Origin: Callorhinus ursinus
Taxonomy: Eukaryota; Chordata; Mammalia; Carnivora; Otariidae
DNA length: 64,000 bases
Assembly: GCF_003265705.1 (NCBI RefSeq)
Contig: NW_020312936.1
Location: 375,577 to 439,576 of the forward strand
Direction of reading: 5' to 3'
The notes below the pieces were generated by a model. It ran no database searches, was not told the DNA's origin, and was given only the letters and a program-made list of their open reading frames with translations. The translations under genes and the position numbers were made by a program. The stretch's first letter is position 1; each line of letters begins with the position of its first letter. Below are positions 1 through 10,624 of the stretch, in pieces.

Positions 1-217
1 AATACATATCTTTATCTTACCTCTCCGGTCCTCAGGAGCCTAGCTATGGTTTTTATTTACTTAATATGATACATAATAGGGACTGCTAAATATAGACCCA
101 CACATTGTAGACATATCGTTTTCCCTTTTATTTCCAATAAGTATTTGCTCTACAGCCTTATTCAAGACATTCATTGTGATTTACAGTGACTTTTGGTTAA
201 AAAGAAATACATTCTCT

Positions 218-572
218 GGGCACCTGGATGGCGCATTGGTAAAGTATCCGACTCGTGGTTTCCACTCCGGTCATAATCTCGGAGTCGTGAGATCAAGCCC
301 TGTGTAGGGCTGGAGTCTGCTTAAGACACACTCTCTCTCGGGGCGCCTGGGTGGCTCAGTCGTTAAGCGTCTGCCTTCAGCTCGGGTCATGATCCCAGGG
401 TCCTGGGATCCAGCCCCACATCGGGCTCCCTGCTCCGCGGGAGGCCTGCTTCTCCCTCTCCCACTCCCCCTGCTTGTGTTCCCTCTCTTGCTCTCTCTGT
501 CAAATAAATAAATAAAAAATCTTAAAAAAAAAAACTCTCTCTCAAAATAAATAAATCTTTAAAAAAAAAAGA
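218..572 (+). mobile_element. older CAN-SINE, split by a second SINE
   Basis: A diverged carnivore tRNA-derived SINE. Its left part (218-339) begins GGGCACCTGGATGGCGCATTG, an eroded version of the usual GGGCGCCTGGGTGGCTCAG tRNA head. It resumes at about 544 with AAATAAATAAATCTTT and an A run. A second SINE fills the middle. Imperfect target-site duplications flank the outer element: 202-217 and 573-588 agree at 14 of 16 bases. CAN-SINEs are non-autonomous and moved by L1; the tRNA-like head carries a Pol III promoter. The divergence and eroded duplication make this copy older than the one inside it. Confidence 0.85.
340..533 (+). mobile_element. CAN-SINE nested in an older SINE
   Basis: A full-length element with the standard head, the GGTCATGATCCCAGGGTCCTGGGATC box-B region, a CT-rich middle, AAATAAATAAATAAAAAATC and a poly(A) tail. 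It sits inside the SINE at 218-572. The duplicated target is ACTCTCTCTC, at 330-339 and 534-543, which lies in the CT-rich tail of the host element. The target is simple-sequence, so part of the duplication could be chance, but the outer element resumes exactly where it should. Confidence 0.9.
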
Positions 573-2008
573 AAGAAACACATCCTCTCTGCTTGTTGGA
601 AATACATTGGTCAAATTGGTGTCTGAATGTATACAATTCCTATCATAAACTGAATGGGGCAAGACATGAGTATTAAGTATGGACAGCAAAAACTCCCATT
701 TTCTTAGGGGAAACTTGTAAGGTTATAGAAAAAGCTTGGGAGATCAACTCCGATTCTTTCATTTCTAATGACTCTGTAACCTTGGTAAATTCAAGTAATC
801 TTTTAACGTAAGTACCATTAAATTTATTTTATAAACAAGTCAATGAAGATTTTTTTGAGAGAATATGTTTAAAAGGATGAAAAAATATTTACAGAGCACC
901 TTGTGCCCTGTGCCTGACACATTTTAGGAGATTGATAATTGGAAGTTATAATTAGTTATATCTTCACTCATCAGTTAAGTATCAATAGACATTCTTACTC
1001 TATAAAAGGAACAAGGATATTTTTACCTGATCAAACTCTCAAACTGGAAAGTAAAAACCTGGTAGAAAGTTGAGGATTAAAATCAGAGAAATACTCTTTC
1101 AAAAATTGTTAATGGTTCTCTGGTTCATAAAAGGAAAAGTATAGTTCATAGAGGCTTCTATTTGCTAAGCTCTTTTTAAAAGTCTCCATAATATTGCTAT
1201 AAATGAAGAAAAAAAGAGAACTCAGAAGTTTGATAACTTGAAAAGATTAATGTCTGCCCTCCCAATGTTGTTCCCATGACAAGCTCAAATACCCTACTCG
1301 GTTCTCATTAAGCTCCGCACTGACATTTGTCCTCCAACCCTCCTCTGATTGTTCACATGTAATAGTGAATTCAAGTCTGAGTTGTGGTTAATAACAATAT
1401 TTTAATGCCACCTAGCATTTTAGTATGCTATGGTCTCTAGAAGAAAGTGAACCTTCATTATAATATAAATGTCTTTTATACACAGTCTCAACCAGATTCT
1501 TGACTACTATTTCAATACATTTATTTCAAGCATAATCAAATTCTGAGAAAATTGTTTGGTAGAGTGAGCAATGACTGAGTTATCCATCCTGTTGAATTTT
1601 AATTCATTGTCCTAAGTAAACCTGAAATTGGCGATATGATTAGAGTGCAAAGTCAACCACTGAAATGAACATGTATAATTTGGAATTATTTCTATCACAG
1701 TGTCTCCCTAAGAACATTATGGACAAAGCAGTTACCAAAGGATTTTACTTTTAGAAGTATCTGAGTGTTAAGAGGACTGTTGCATGCAGTTGATATGTGT
1801 ATCCATTTCAGGACATTGATTCAATTATTCTTTTTTATCATATAAGAGAATAAAAATAATCACTAGTTTATTATTAGTATCAGTATGGCAATACTTTCTT
1901 GTGCTTAATTATTTACAGTATGCTTGCAGATATATTACCATTATAAAAATCCATGAGGAGAACAAATATGCTTATCTCTATTCACAGATAAGGAAATAGA
2001 TAAAGAAT
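573..2008. other. unrecognised AT-rich sequence
   Basis: No gene and no clear repeat family recognised. The segment near 885-950 (ACAGAGCACCTTGTGCCC) has a faint resemblance to an L2/MIR end, but too little to call. Stop codons are dense in all frames. Confidence 0.4.
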
Positions 2009-2018
2009 AGTGATAACT

Positions 2019-2200
2019 GGGCGCCTTGGTGGCTCAGTCACTTAAGCGTTTGTTTTCGGCTCAGGTCATGATCCTGATCCCGCATCGGGCTTCTTGCTCT
2101 GCGGGGAGCCTGCTTCTCCCTCTCCTCCCCACATGTGCTCTCTCTCACTTTCTGTCTCTCTCTCTCTCAAATAAATAAATAAAATCTAAAAAAAAAAAAA
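2019..2200 (+). mobile_element. CAN-SINE
   Basis: Head GGGCGCCTTGGTGGCTCAG, CT-rich centre, (AAAT)n and a 12-base A tail. Target-site duplication 2009-2018 AGTGATAACT and 2202-2211 AGTAATAACT, 9 of 10 matching. It has a short deletion in the box-B region (GATCCTGATCCCGCATCGG), where the usual CCAGGGTCCTGGGATC is missing. Confidence 0.9.
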
Positions 2201-2285
2201 CAGTAATAACTTATTTACCTTCTCCAAAGGAATTATTAAACTGGGTGAAAGCATGTCCCCAGAGGTGGGCAAATACTCTTTTCCT

Positions 2286-3035
2286 TTTTTTTTTTCTTTT
2301 AATTGATGCATAGTTGACACACAGTGTTACATTGGTTTCAAGTAGACAACATGTTGCAGGGGTTCAGGGTTCTTGTCCGGTGGAGTGGAAGAATGAATCT
2401 CATGGACAGGAAAGGGTGAAGTGAAGTGAAAGTTTATTAAGTGAAGGTGAGAACATAAAGGAAAGAGAAGCTCTCTAGAGGGGTCCCAAATGGGTTGCTA
2501 CTGAGGGATTTTATGGTTGTCTTGACCAGGGAACTTGGTAAATATCTCATCTATAACACTTAATACAAACAAGGTGGATTTGTAACTATCATGTAAGTAT
2601 CTCAGCTATGTTTAGGACAAACAAGGTAAATTTGTAACTATCATGTAAATATTCTATCTATATTTAGGACAAACAAGTTAGACTTTATGTTCCCTTCTCT
2701 CTGCTTAGTATCTCCTCTGTAACATTTTCCACATCTGGGATTTCTGTGAGCCTGGTCTTGTAGCCCCCACCTCTCTCCCTACCTACCCGTCTGTCCCTTA
2801 CTCAAAAACAGTGATCCTGCAAGTCTATATGTTATGCTGTGCTCACCGCAAGTATAGCTACCATCTGTCACCATACAGCGAACACTATTACAATGTCCCT
2901 GACTATATATTCTCTGTGCTGTACCTTTCATCCTGTGACTTATTCCACAATTGGAAACCTGTATCTCCCATTCCCCTCCCCCCATTTTACCCATACCCCT
3001 CCTTCCCTCTGGCAACCACTAATTTGTCTCTGAGA
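2286..3035 (-). mobile_element. old L1 3' end, interrupted by an LTR
   Basis: Reads on the minus strand. The poly(A) appears as the T run at 2287-2298, followed by ATTGATGCATAGTTGACAC and, past the inserted LTR, by the 3'-UTR text GCTCACCGCAAGTATAGCTACC through CTGGCAACCACTAATTTGTC. This is the conserved 3' UTR of older mammalian L1M families. A second copy of the same segment lies at 53873-54240. Bases 2352-2804 do not belong to it. Subfamily not assigned. Confidence 0.8.
2352..2804 (-). mobile_element. solo-type ERV LTR inside the L1
   Basis: A 453-bp block that splits the L1. On the minus strand it begins TGAGTAAGGGACAGA and ends CCCTGAACCCCTGCAACA, so it has the TG...CA ends of an LTR. 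An AATAAA signal lies at 2433-2438 (minus strand), followed by AACTTTCACTTCACTTCACC and GGACAAGAACCC, the R-U5 style of gammaretrovirus-like (class I) ERVs. Flanks are ACAACA (2346-2351) and AAAACA (2805-2810), an imperfect 6-bp duplication. No retroviral internal sequence lies next to it, which fits an LTR left by recombination. Family name not known to me. Confidence 0.72.
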
Positions 3036-3840
3036 TATTAGCTTATGCTCATAGGAAGCACTTGGATCAAATCACTCTTCTTTGACCAAGACAGTACTTG
3101 CAAGTAATCACACTTGTCTTGGAATTATCACTGTAAATAACATAAAGCCAACATATCACTGAGTGAAGCGACTTTTAGATTGCATAGTACTCCATCTCCA
3201 GAAAGTTAAAATCAGGGTAATAAAAGTGAAGTGGTAATATTACTAGAAAAAAGAAAAAAGATATGTAATAACAAATTGTTCCCATAACAGCCACAAGAAT
3301 AATATGGATTAGACTACACTATGTGAACTATTACACACCACTGAAGTCCCACATTATTGATGTTCGCATGCACCATGTCTGAAAAAGAGGAGACACGTTC
3401 ATAGTGCATTCATCTTAACTTTTTGTAAGCATCTGGCCTAAACAGTATAATTATCTATCAGTTTTGATGTTAGCTAGTTAGGTTAAATGATTCAGTTCAG
3501 TACAGTGAGAATCGGAGCTTTGTTTCTTTCCATGGTGGCGTGAGAAGGGAAAAGACAGAGCCACCTTGTAAATTGCAGGGTCATTGAGGGAAGGAGAGAT
3601 TGTGTGATGCTATCAGAAGATTGAATCAAATGACCAAAAATGTTTTCTCATGAGACATTTTATAAGAATTAAGAGAGTTTAACAGGATGTAGGTTCTCAC
3701 AGTCTTTATTGTGTCATTTATTTTAGAAGAGTAAAGAAATAAAAAAATGAAGAATCCTGCAACTAGAGAAAATTATAAAGAAGAAAAAATTCTGTGTTTC
3801 AGCTCTAATGCATTGCCTCTGTGGCTATCTGTAGGTGGAA
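3036..3840. other. unrecognised sequence
   Basis: No gene or confident repeat. Mixed AT-rich DNA with short A runs. Confidence 0.4.
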
Positions 3841-3844
3841 CTTG

Positions 3845-4070
3845 AAAAGCATAGTAGACCTTGGAGTCAGGATACCTAGGTTGGAGGGGAAGCTCAGTCA
3901 CTTACTTGCAAACTTACTAACCTTGGAAAGCTTTACTAAAATCTCACCATGTCAGAATTTTCTGATCTGGAAACCATGGGTAATAACAGTGCCTGTCTCA
4001 AAGGACTGTTATGAAGGCTAAGTAAGCTCATATATTTGAAACTTGGAACAGTGACAAGCATGTTGTAAAA
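3845..4070 (+). mobile_element. MIR SINE relic
   Basis: Follows the MIR order in decayed form: CATAGTAGACCTTGGAGTCAG (tRNA-like part), CAGTCACTTACTTGC and ACCTTGGAAAGCTTTACT (core), CTGGAAACCATGGGTAATAACAGTGCC, then a 3' part ending near GACAAGCATGTTG. Confidence 0.65.
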
Positions 4071-4398
4071 ATGATAAAAATATTTGCTAAATGTAATAAA
4101 AATAATGAAAATAATAGTAGATATGGTAGATGACAGTATCACTTCCAACTATTCTAACTATTCACTCCTGATTCTGAGAAGAACATTATTCATCCCCTCT
4201 CCCTTCAATGGCCTTTCATATCTCCTGAGGGAAGGCAATGTTACCCCACCCATCGGACCTTGTTTTGGCCAGTGAAATGTGAACAGGACCTTGGAAGTCA
4301 TTATGTGTTTATTCCAACTTTTCTGTATTTATCCCTCTGCTGTGATAGTGGCATGCCTAAGATAGGGATGGCTACTTTGGCCCAAGTCCATTTCAGAC

Positions 4399-4401
<3 letters not shown>

Positions 4402-4443
<42 letters not shown>

Positions 4444-4467
4444 ACACATATATATATATATATATAT
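4402..4467. repeat. (TA)n microsatellite
   Basis: Nearly pure TA from 4402 to 4441, then TTGACACA, then TA again to 4467. Self-complementary alternating DNA that can extrude a cruciform and is prone to length change. Confidence 0.95.
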
Positions 4468-5375
4468 AAACAAAATATTTGTTTTTATACATCACTAAAA
4501 TTTTTTAAAAACCTCCATTACTCCAGCAAAGTTGTCTAATAACTAAAGAGATAAATAAATGAATCAACAAATAATAAGCTCTATTAGCATTTATGTAATT
4601 TTTTAAATGTCACCCTCGATTATTTACATATTTAATTTCTGTAATAATCTTTGATTACTTATATGTATAACTTTTTAGCTTTTTTTTTTTTACTTAGCTT
4701 ATAATTGTACTTTTCCCATATCGTAAATAGCCTTGCAAACATTAAACTGATAGATTAATTGAAATAGCCACCAGGAGCCTATAAGTGAAAAATATAATAA
4801 TAATTGTAGTAATAAGGTTGTTCTCTAATAATGAAACTATAAAATATGCATATGATATGTTTAAATGAAGTCATGTAAAGCCATATTGTGATATGTTATG
4901 AGGGAGTGGTGACTCTCAGATCAACACAATTTGATTATAATTATATCAAATGTATTAATATATCTAAATAAAGTAGGACAAGGAATGACACAGAGACTGA
5001 AATAATCAGTGTACAGCCAAGAAGTGTTCAATGCTTATCCAGTAGATCTGAGTATGATACTTTGTTTGGCAATTCATCCAGAGGGTGAATTGTGTGCATC
5101 TAAGACTGGTTACTGAAGATACAAACTAGCCACATATTTGTGATATCAGTTAACATGGGTATAGAAAAAAAATAACTTGATAATTTTACATAGATAATAA
5201 TCCAGCATGGCATATTTTGTACTTTTTAATTCTTATTTTACCTACATGAAATTAGAGCATATTATGATCATTCAGTGTGTTCATCTCCTAAATGTCATAA
5301 TACTGACTGAAAGCATGGCATTAAGTACACCTGTTGCTACTGAATATTTTTGAAGCATATTCAATGAAATACTTA

Positions 5376-5453
5376 TATATAACTACATATATATAAAACT
5401 ATATATATATAACTGTATATAAATATAGTCACATATATAACTCTATGTAACTA

Positions 5454-5485
<32 letters not shown>

Positions 5486-5530
5486 ACTACATATATAAAA
5501 CTATATATGTAACTATATATAACTATATGG
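5376..5530. repeat. AT-rich satellite-like tract with GT/TA core
   Basis: Irregular repeats of ATATATAACTA/TACATATAT, with (GT)n(AT)n at 5455-5483 and further ACTATATATAACTATAT units to 5527. Confidence 0.9.
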
Positions 5531-5559
5531 GGGGAAGCACCAAAAAATGGAAAAAAAAT

Positions 5560-5775
5560 GTAACAACTTACTGAGTTCCTACTGTATGATAGGCACTGCA
5601 CATAATTATTTGATCTTCTACCACCATTTTTGGAGTCAGCATTATCTCCACTGGCAGACATTAACTGAATCTCAGGGAGGTTAAACACCTTGACCAGAAT
5701 GCATCAAATAACTGTGGTGCCATCAAGATTTGAACCTATTGTGTCAAAATACCCGTAGCTTTTCCACTACACCTA
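5560..5775 (-). mobile_element. MIR SINE relic
   Basis: Reverse-oriented MIR: TACTGAGTTCCTACTGTATGATAGGCACTG, then GGGAGGTTAAACACCTTGACCAGAATGC (reverse of the conserved core) and GATTTGAACCTATTGTGTC ending near CTTTTCCACTACACCT. Confidence 0.75.
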
Positions 5776-6279
5776 TAAATATGAGATTTATACATAATGG
5801 CAACCTGAGAGACATGTCTTTTCAAATCATCAAATCTGGTACATTAGTGTGGAACCACTTCCTAATAGGAAAGAGTGTGAGGTGCTGTGATCAGAGAGCA
5901 TACACATCCATTACAATCTGTCACCTGCTTCTCCCAGTAAAACCATTTTATTAAAGTGAGTCATGATTCTAAGTATGTCTATCCCCATCATTGAAGGGAG
6001 GCAAAGAAATAACAAGCTGTGATGACCCAGGAACACATTAGAAAAAAAAAAAGCTGATAGAAAGTTGGGGAACATGTATCCATTCTTCTATTTTAAAAGA
6101 TCCATTTGGTTTTTTTAAAAAAATGTTCCAACAAATAATTATCATCAAAAGGCATGCTGAAAATGTATTTGTGTGAATGTGTTTCATGCACAATACATTT
6201 TTATTTAGAGGAAGACTATTCCTAGCTTCTCTTCTGAGGTATAATGTAAGTACCATGAATTAATTTCTTGGAAGTATAT

Positions 6280-7370
6280 AATCTGGTGAATTTTAGTACA
6301 TTTAGACAAATGTACAACCCTAACAACACTCCAGTTTTAAAATATTTCTATCATTCCACGAGTTTTCCATGCCTCCATAGAGTCTATATCCATTCATTCT
6401 CCCAGCCTCAGATAACCATTGATCCCAGCCTCAGATAACCATTGATGGGTTTTCTGGACATCTCTTATAAACTGAAGTTTATAGTATAGTGTTCCTTTAC
6501 TGTCTGGCTTTTTCAGTTAGCATATTTTTGAAGTTCATCCATTTGTAGAATGTATTAGTAGCTTATTTATTTGTGTTGGCAAATCATACTCCATTGTATG
6601 AATATACCACATTATGCCTATCGAGTCTTTAGTTGGTAGACATTTGGGTTGTTTCCATTTTTTGACTGTTATGAATGATGCTGCTATGAATACTTGCATA
6701 CATGTCTTTGTGTGGACTTAAGAGTTTTTTTTTTCCTCTTGATTATAGCCTAAGCATGGAATTGTCGAGTCGTATGGTAAAATCATGTTTAGCTTTTGAA
6801 GAAAGTACCAAACTCTTTTTCAAAGTATCTGCACCATTTTACACTCTCAAGAGTCACGTGTGAAGGTTCCTGTTTATCCACATCCTTATTAACACTTGTT
6901 ATTATTTGTACATATCTAAGAAAGATTTCTGCATCTGTGTCATTAGAAATATCAGTTTGTAGGGCGCCTGGGTGGCTCAGTCATTAAGCCTCTGCCTTCG
7001 GCTCAGGTCATGATCCCAGAATCCTGGGATTGAGTCCTGCATTAGGGGGAGCCTGCTTCTCCCTCTGCCTGTCTCTCTCTCTGTCTCTTATGAATAAATA
7101 AATAAAATCCTTAAAGAAAAAGAAGTATCAGTTTGTAGTTTAGTTGTGTTGGCTTTGTCTGAATTTGATATCAGGGTAACACTGGCCTCATAGAGTGAGT
7201 AAGTAAATGTTATTTCCTAAAAGATTTAGTGAAGGGCTATTATTATTTATTTTTCAGACATTTTGAAGAACCCACCAGTGAAACCATCCAGCCTGGGGAC
7301 TTTTCTCCATAAGTAGATATTGAATTCCTAATTCAGTTTCTTTACTTGTTACAGGCCTATTCAGAAGTAA
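6280..7370 (-). mobile_element. decayed L1 fragment split by a SINE
   Basis: Left part (about 6280-6960) is L1 sequence in reverse, with phrases such as CATACTCCATTGTATGAATATACC and ATGATGCTGCTATGAATAC. The right part (7139-7370), with GGTAACACTGGCCTCATAGAGTGAG and CCAGTGAAACCATCCAGCC, matches the reverse complement of the L1 ORF2 reverse-transcriptase region. The order on the minus strand fits one L1 copy with an internal loss. A 23-bp tandem duplication lies at 6401-6446. No open frame remains. Confidence 0.75.
6963..7121 (+). mobile_element. CAN-SINE inside the L1 fragment
   Basis: Head GGGCGCCTGGGTGGCTCAG, shortened centre, tail ATGAATAAATAAATAAAATCC then AAAGAAAAAGAA. Long target-site duplication: 6946-6962 and 7122-7138, 16 of 17 matching (GAAATATCAGTTTGTAG against GAAGTATC...). 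Confidence 0.93.
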
Positions 7371-8127
7371 CAGGGTAAATGGAGGCATGAGAAATTGAAG
7401 AGGGGCTTTCAAAATAGGGAGAAAATCATGAGCACCTGTATAGAGGCAAGAAAGTACTTTGCCTGGATTTAGTATTCCAAGTGTTTGGGTAGCCCATAAA
7501 TGGGATAGAATAGTCAGAATAAAGTAAGCCTGTTTTGTTCATCATCTAAATTAAAAGCATTAACAAGGTGTATTCAATTATCTTCAGTCAGTCAAATATG
7601 TCACTTACTGGTAAGAAATTTATAAGCAGATCATGATATCTGAAAAATCCAAACAAGAAATAAGATTATAAATTAACAAGTAACCATGTTATTGATCTTC
7701 TTGATAATGAGAATACTTAAAGGTGAAAATATGAGTGGTAACTCAAAACATTAAGTCTTATTTCAGAGATGGTAGTAGACAGAATAATGGCCCACAAAAG
7801 ACACCTATGACGTAATCTCCAGAACCTCTAAATATGCTAGCTTATGTGGCATCAGGGACTTTACAGATGTGATTAAAATTAAAGACCTTGAAGTGGGAAG
7901 ATTATTATGGATTATCCAAATGGGCACAATGTAATCAAATGAATTCTTAAAGTCAGAAAACCTTTCCCAGCCTTGGTCAGAGGAGGATATGACTACAGAA
8001 GAATAAGAAAGATTCAATTTTTCAGGCTTTCAAGATGGACAACAAGGGGAGGGGGCCAAGGAATGTGGAAAGCCTCTAGAAGCTAAAAAGCAAAGAAACA
8101 GATTCTCCCCTAGAACCTCCAGAGAGG

Positions 8128-8330
8128 GGGCACCTGGGTAGCTCAGTTGGTTAAGTGTCTGACTTCTGCTTGGGTCAAAATCTCAGGGTCCTGGGATCTA
8201 GCCCCGCCCCCAATCCAACCCCATGTCCAGCCCCACCTCCAGCCCTGCACTCATCAGGGAGTCTCCTTGTCCCTCTCTTCCTGCTCATGCTCTCTCTCTC
8301 TCTCAAATAAATAAATAAAAATCTAGAAAC
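8128..8330 (+). mobile_element. CAN-SINE inside the MLT1 LTR
   Basis: Head GGGCACCTGGGTAGCTCAG and an expanded C-rich stretch CCCCGCCCCCAATCC. The tail AAATAAATAAATAAAAATC passes directly into a purine microsatellite, so the 3' duplication cannot be read. Confidence 0.88.
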
Positions 8331-8490
8331 AAAGAAAGAAAGAAGGAAGGAAGGAAGGAAGGTAGGAAGGAAGGAAGGAAGGAAGGAAGAAAGAAGAAAG
8401 AAAGAAAGAAAGAAAAAGAAGGGAGGGAGGGAGGGAGGGAGGGAGGAAGGAAAGAGAGAAAGAAAAAGAAAGAAAAAAAGAAAAGAAATA
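8331..8490. repeat. GAAA/GGAA/GGGA microsatellite grown from a SINE tail
   Basis: About 160 bases of almost pure purine. It begins as GAAA right after the SINE tail and passes through GGAA, GAAA and (GGGA)n blocks. MLT1 sequence resumes at 8487 with ATACAGCCCTGCAG. Confidence 0.93.
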
Positions 8491-8870
8491 CAGCCCTGCA
8501 GACACCTTGGTTTTAGCCCACTGAGACCTGTGTCAAATTTCTGACCTTCCAAACTATAAGATCATAAATTTGCATTGTTTTAATCCACTAAGTTTGTAAT
8601 AATTTGTTACAGTGGCAATAGAAAACTAATCCAGTGCTATTTTAAAACATAAAAAGCAGTCAAAGTTCTTCCAGATTTGTTGCTCAGAGTGGTACAAAAT
8701 ACATATAAAACTTGTGGTTACTCAAAATATCAAACATCATCAGTAGAATTTGTAGGATCCATTCACATAAAGTGAAGTCTTTTTTTGCCAGCCACTCCCA
8801 AGAACATCCAGCAATAGAATTATGAATACATATATGTCTATATACATATTTTGTCTCTATTAGAGCAGTA

Positions 8871-9057
8871 TTTTTTTTAAGATTTTATTTATTTATTTGA
8901 CAGAGAGAGAGAGCAGGAACACAAGCAGGGGGAGTGGGAGAGGGAGAAGCAGGCTTTCCGGCGAGCAGGGAGCCGGATGCGGGGCTCGATCCCAGAACCC
9001 TGGGATCATGACCTGAGCCGAAGGCAGATGCTTAACGACTCAGCCACCCAGGCGCCC
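8871..9057 (-). mobile_element. CAN-SINE
   Basis: Minus-strand element: T run and AAGATTTTATTTATTTATTTG at left, then CCACCCAGGCGCCC at right. Target-site duplication 8862-8874 and 9058-9070, AGAGCAGTATTTT against AGAGCAACATTTT (11 of 13). Confidence 0.93.
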
Positions 9058-9353
9058 AGAGCAACATTTTGGATCGCTCCTTTCACAGACTCTCCTTCCT
9101 TTGTTTTTCAATAAAGACCCATTTTCTTTTCTCTCTATCTGTAGTTGGGTTCTACAGTGGACTATGTATCTGTGAGCTGACTCTGAAATATCTTTTAAGG
9201 TCGGTTATAGGGTCTACATCCTCTCATTCCAGTATTTCTTAATTTCCATTTTAAGATAAAGTTTCTTTGGCCACATGGTGAGATACTGCCAAATCTTTCA
9301 GTGATTTCCCTAACACTAATCTCTATACTGGTTTCTCAGACCTCCTTCTGTCT

Positions 9354-9395
9354 TTCTTCCTTCCTTCCTTCCTTCTTCTCTTTCTTTTTTTTTTA
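9354..9395. repeat. (TTCC)n/poly-T microsatellite
   Basis: About five TTCC units followed by TTCTTCTCTTTC and nine T. No SINE body is attached. Confidence 0.85.
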
Positions 9396-9667
9396 ACCTA
9401 AAACTCTTCCTCTGGCATCTCTTTCTTATTTTTCTCTTGCTTCATCCTGACCCTACTACAGTCAACTTAGCCTGTGGTCATTTACCTCTATACGCTGTCT
9501 AATGAGATCACCCAAGATACTCTTTTTTAAAAAAAAATTTGCAAAATATTTATTTTTTGGGGTGAGAGATGGGACATACCATTCAAGCAGCACAACAAAT
9601 TTATTGCCTATAACTCACATGTCAAATGAGAATCTCAAACCTGCCAAGTATTTTTTGAGCCCCTACC

Positions 9668-10012
9668 AAAAGAAGAAAGAAGGAGAGAGAGAGAGAGAAA
9701 GAAAAGAAAAGAAAGGAAGGAAGGAAGGAAGGAAGGAAGGAAGGAAGGAAGGAAGGAANNNNNNNNNNNNNNNNNNNNNNNNNNNNNNNNNNNNNNNNNN
9801 NNNNNNNNNNNNNNNNNNNNNNNNNNNNNNNNNNNNNNNNNNNNNNNNNNNNNNNNNNAAAAAAAGAAAGAAAGAAAGAAAGAAAAGGGAAGGAAGGAAG
9901 GAAAGAAAAAAAAAGAAAGGAAGGAAGGAAGGAAAGAAAAAGAAAGAAAGAAAAGAGAAAGAAAGAAAGAAAGAAAAGAGAAAGAAAGGAAAGAAAGAAA
10001 GAAAGAGAAAAG
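9668..10012. repeat. GGAA/GAAA microsatellite with assembly gap
   Basis: AG, then GAAA, then at least ten GGAA units before the gap. After it come GAAA, GGAA and mixed units to 10012. The tract is probably longer than shown, because the gap lies inside it. Confidence 0.93.
9759..9858. other. assembly gap, 100 N
   Basis: Exactly 100 N. A round number like this is the usual placeholder for a gap of unknown size. It falls inside the GGAA tract, so a failure to assemble the repeat is the likely cause. Confidence 0.98.
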
Positions 10013-10087
10013 CTTGGCATAGTTTTTGCCACCACTCCCCTATCTAATATGTCCATGTCGGATATTGTTACCAGATCAATATTCTCT

Positions 10088-10522
10088 TGTTTTAGTTTCA
10101 TCAGGCTGCCCTAACAAATTGCCACAAGTTGGGTAGCTAAAAAAACAAATTGATTCTATCATAGTTCTGGAGGCTGGAAGTCTGAAAGCCAGCTGTCATC
10201 AGGATATGTTTCCTCTGAAGGCTTTAGGCTTTAGTTTCTGGTGTTTGCCCACAACTCGTGGTATTCTCTGACTTGCAGGTGTAACACTGAGATCTCTGAG
10301 TCAGTCATCATATGGTCTTCTCCTCTTTGTCTCTTCTGTGTCTTCAAGTCTCTCTTCTTACAAGGAAACTAGTCCCTGGATTTAGGGTCCACCCTTCTCT
10401 GGTATGCCCTCATCTTCATACTGCAAAAACTCTATTTCCAAATAAAATCACATTCATAGATACTAGGGATTAGAATTTTTAATGATGTATCGTTTGGGGG
10501 GGAAACAATTCAACCCGAAACA
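10088..10522 (-). mobile_element. MLT1-type MaLR LTR
   Basis: Reverse-oriented LTR of 435 bp with TG...CA ends. Landmarks: AGGCTGCCCTAACAAATTGCC, AGTTCTGGAGGCTGGAAGTC, TATTTCCAAATAAAATCAC and GGGAAACAATTCAACCCGAAACA. These match the reverse of MLT1 LTRs. No 5-bp duplication is visible. Confidence 0.82.
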
Positions 10523-10624
10523 GCCCTATGAGAGAGCTTTAGATTATGCAATAAACTATTCCAAACAACAACTTGCAATCGATAAGGGATGGGCTATAGA
10601 ATCAAGTGTGTTTGGGAAGGCAGA

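Larger units (their letters stand above)
7770..8633 (+). mobile_element. MLT1-type MaLR LTR, interrupted
   Basis: Starts TGGTAGTAGACAGAATAATGG and ends TAGAAAACTAATCCA, the ends expected of an MLT1 (ERVL-MaLR) LTR. Landmarks in order: ACTTTACAGATGTGATTAAAATT, GGATTATCCAAATGGGCAC, GGAATGTGGAAAGCCTCTAGAAGC, CTGAGACCTGTGTC, AGATCATAAATTTGC (polyadenylation region), GTAATAATTTGTTACAG. Removing the inserted SINE and microsatellite (8128-8487) leaves about 504 bp, close to the 499 bp of the related copy at 21566-22064. Confidence 0.82.

Noticed and set aside
340..420. tRNA gene from the box A/box B-like head of SINEs
   Set aside because: All such heads belong to complete SINEs with A-rich tails and target duplications; no clover-leaf acceptor stem is completed.
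2811..3041. Overlapping short frames on both strands
   Set aside because: They lie in an L1 3' UTR that does not code for protein.
8175..8552. 125-codon minus-strand frame
   Set aside because: Made of SINE sequence and the purine microsatellite.
9502..10047. 181-codon plus-strand frame across the GGAA tract
   Set aside because: Lys/Glu/Arg low-complexity from the microsatellite, and it runs through the 100-N gap.
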